A DNA stretch of 64,000 nucleotides, taken from NCBI RefSeq assembly GCF_006442975.2, contig NZ_CP083954.1:5153501-5217500 (forward strand), read 5' to 3'. The notes under the pieces were generated by a model, which was not told the DNA's origin, did no database searches, and saw only the letters and a program-made list of their open reading frames with translations. Position 1 is the stretch's first letter, and the number at the start of each line of letters is the position of its first letter. Position numbers and translations under genes: made by a program. The stretch is from Mesorhizobium sp. B2-1-1 (lineage in GTDB: Bacteria; Pseudomonadota; Alphaproteobacteria; Rhizobiales; Rhizobiaceae). Below are positions 62,855 to 64,000 of this stretch, one piece after another.

Positions 62855-63979
62855 TTACGGTTTGCGGCCGATCACGGCGCCGTTCGCGGCGGGAGCATCG
62901 AACCAGACCGTCTCGACGTGCCTGAATCCGGCTTCCTCGAGCCACGCCGAATACTCGGCCGGGGTGTAGTTTCGTCCTTCCGTCTCGATCAGCATGTTGA
63001 GGCTCATCAGCGCGGCCGGCGCCGGGCCGGTCTTTTCATCATTGACGAGAAGCTCGCTGATGACGACCGCGCCGCCGCTTGGCAAAGCCTCGAAGGATCG
63101 GCGCAGCAGGGCGCGGTTCTTCGCCTCGTCCCAATCGTGCATGATCATCGACAGGAGATGCACGTCGTGATCCCCGGGAAGCTGTTCGAAGAAATTGCCG
63201 TCCGCGGTCTCGATGCGGTCGGTCAAGCCGGCCTCGGCGATCTTTCCCGCGGCGATCGCGGCGACATGCGGCAAGTCGAACACGGTCGCACGCAGCGCCC
63301 CATATTGTTTGCAAAGCTCGATGTCGTACGCGCCCGATCCGCCGCCGATGTCCAGGAGGCGGCGGAAATGACTGAGATCCACGGCTTCGCCGAGCTTGCG
63401 CGCGGTCATCGTGGAAAGCGAATGCATCGCCTCCCAGAAAAGCGCCAGCATCGTAGGATCCTCGCCCTCGAACATCGAGGATTGCACTGCCGGATCCCAT
63501 GTGGTTGGCCGGTTCGTGCGCAGCGCCTCTGCAAGCCTTCCCCAGCCCGCATAGAGTCGCTTGTCGGCCATCTGCACGAAGCCGCCGAAGTAATACGGCT
63601 TACCCTTCACGAGATAAGTTTCGCTTAAGGGCGTGTTGCGATAGCGGCCGTCCGTTTTCTCCAGGAGCCCAAGTGCAGCGCAGCCGGTCAACAGCATCTC
63701 GGCCGGTCGTTGATGCAGGCCGAGCGCTTCCGCCAAACCGGCAACCGTGATGGCGGCGCCGCTCGCAAGGCGGCTGAAGAGGTCCAACTCGTGCGCGGCG
63801 GCCAGAGTCTTGAAGGCCCAGAAACCGGTCGAAAGCGCCATCAGTGGGACAGCGGAAGGAAGCTCTTGCTTGGTGACGATTGGTCGGTCGGCCGCGCGCA
63901 GCCCTGTCTCGCCCGGGATCGAACCGGGCTGGTGGGCAAGCGTTGTCGTGCGCGTAGCAGAGCGCTGATGGTTGGGCAT
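62855..63979 (-). CDS. SAM-dependent O-methyltransferase (plant/polyketide type)
   Basis: Predicted 374 residues with GGGGAGAG before the ATG at 63979. An N-terminal winged-helix dimerisation domain (about 45-130: LMALSTGFWAFKTLAAAHEL, VAGLAEALGLHQRPAEMLLT) is followed by the methyltransferase with motif I LLDIGGGSGAYDIEL near 215, MIMHDWDEAKN with the catalytic His near 285 and GGAVVISELLVND. This family methylates small aromatic or polyketide hydroxyls. The first 40 residues are an unstructured extension. Substrate unknown. Confidence 0.88.
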   Translation of the reverse strand: MPNHQRSATRTTTLAHQPGSIPGETGLRAADRPIVTKQELPSAVPLMALSTGFWAFKTLAAAHELDLFSRLASGAAITVAGLAEALGLHQRPAEMLLTGCAALGLLEKTDGRYRNTPLSETYLVKGKPYYFGGFVQMADKRLYAGWGRLAEALRTNRPTTWDPAVQSSMFEGEDPTMLALFWEAMHSLSTMTARKLGEAVDLSHFRRLLDIGGGSGAYDIELCKQYGALRATVFDLPHVAAIAAGKIAEAGLTDRIETADGNFFEQLPGDHDVHLLSMIMHDWDEAKNRALLRRSFEALPSGGAVVISELLVNDEKTGPAPAALMSLNMLIETEGRNYTPAEYSAWLEEAGFRHVETVWFDAPAANGAVIGRKP

Positions 63980-64000
63980 GGCACTCTCCCCAAAATGTTG

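Overview
The window reads as chromosomal or megaplasmid DNA of a high-GC alphaproteobacterium of the Rhizobiales, most likely Mesorhizobium or a close relative. This rests on overall gene content: many ABC importers with sugar- or amino-acid-type binding proteins, a rhizobial-style type VI secretion locus, KatG/OxyR, an ATTGATCCCGAAAAGC-type intergenic palindrome, and short Shine-Dalgarno-led operons. The taxonomic call is an inference; no rRNA or tRNA gene is present to confirm it.

Layout. 1-13 kb: the downstream part of a type VI secretion (T6SS) locus on the + strand: tssL, tssM, a PP2C phosphatase and a membrane Ser/Thr kinase (the PppA/PpkA post-translational switch), a DUF1036 protein, an unusual M23-peptidase/lytic-transglycosylase fusion, an OmpA protein and a DUF6931-like protein. 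13-21 kb: an envelope-protein island with two secreted caspase-like (C14) proteins, a YceI-OmpA fusion, a large autotransporter with Gly/Asp-rich repeats, and a small glycosyltransferase-like protein. 21-23.6 kb: small membrane or periplasmic hypotheticals, a 30-residue membrane peptide with its own terminator, a frameshifted VOC-family pseudogene and an IS3-family orfA remnant.

23.6-31.8 kb: an amidine/guanidino-compound locus. A polar amino-acid ABC importer (binding protein, two permeases, ATPase) continues into two ureohydrolase genes; a LysR regulator is divergent; a third ureohydrolase and a DUF1989 protein form a second unit. A tyrosine-recombinase remnant lies next to it. 32.2-42.7 kb: a + strand catabolic operon under a GntR/FadR regulator: ribose-type ABC importer, a 651-residue protein resembling D-apionate lactonase, and the tetronate pathway enzymes DenD, OtnK, OtnC and OtnI, which convert a C4 aldonate to dihydroxyacetone phosphate.

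43-51.7 kb: housekeeping genes: guaA, a nucleoside phosphorylase-family protein, a PaaI-type thioesterase, rsmB, aqpZ, katG and divergent oxyR. 51.9-59.4 kb: a five-gene minus-strand operon (binding protein, ATPase, two permeases, SGNH hydrolase), with a second SGNH hydrolase and a ROK regulator divergent from it; a perfect inverted repeat in the shared promoter region is a candidate operator. 59.4-64 kb: a class I methyltransferase, a SARP/BTAD-alpha/beta hydrolase fusion, a c-type cytochrome and an O-methyltransferase.

The most promising leads for undescribed biology are the caspase/YceI-OmpA/autotransporter island attached to the T6SS (including a caspase with a CXXCH motif), the triple-ureohydrolase locus with DUF1989, and the lactonase-like protein coupled to a complete tetronate pathway without the usual apionate enzymes.
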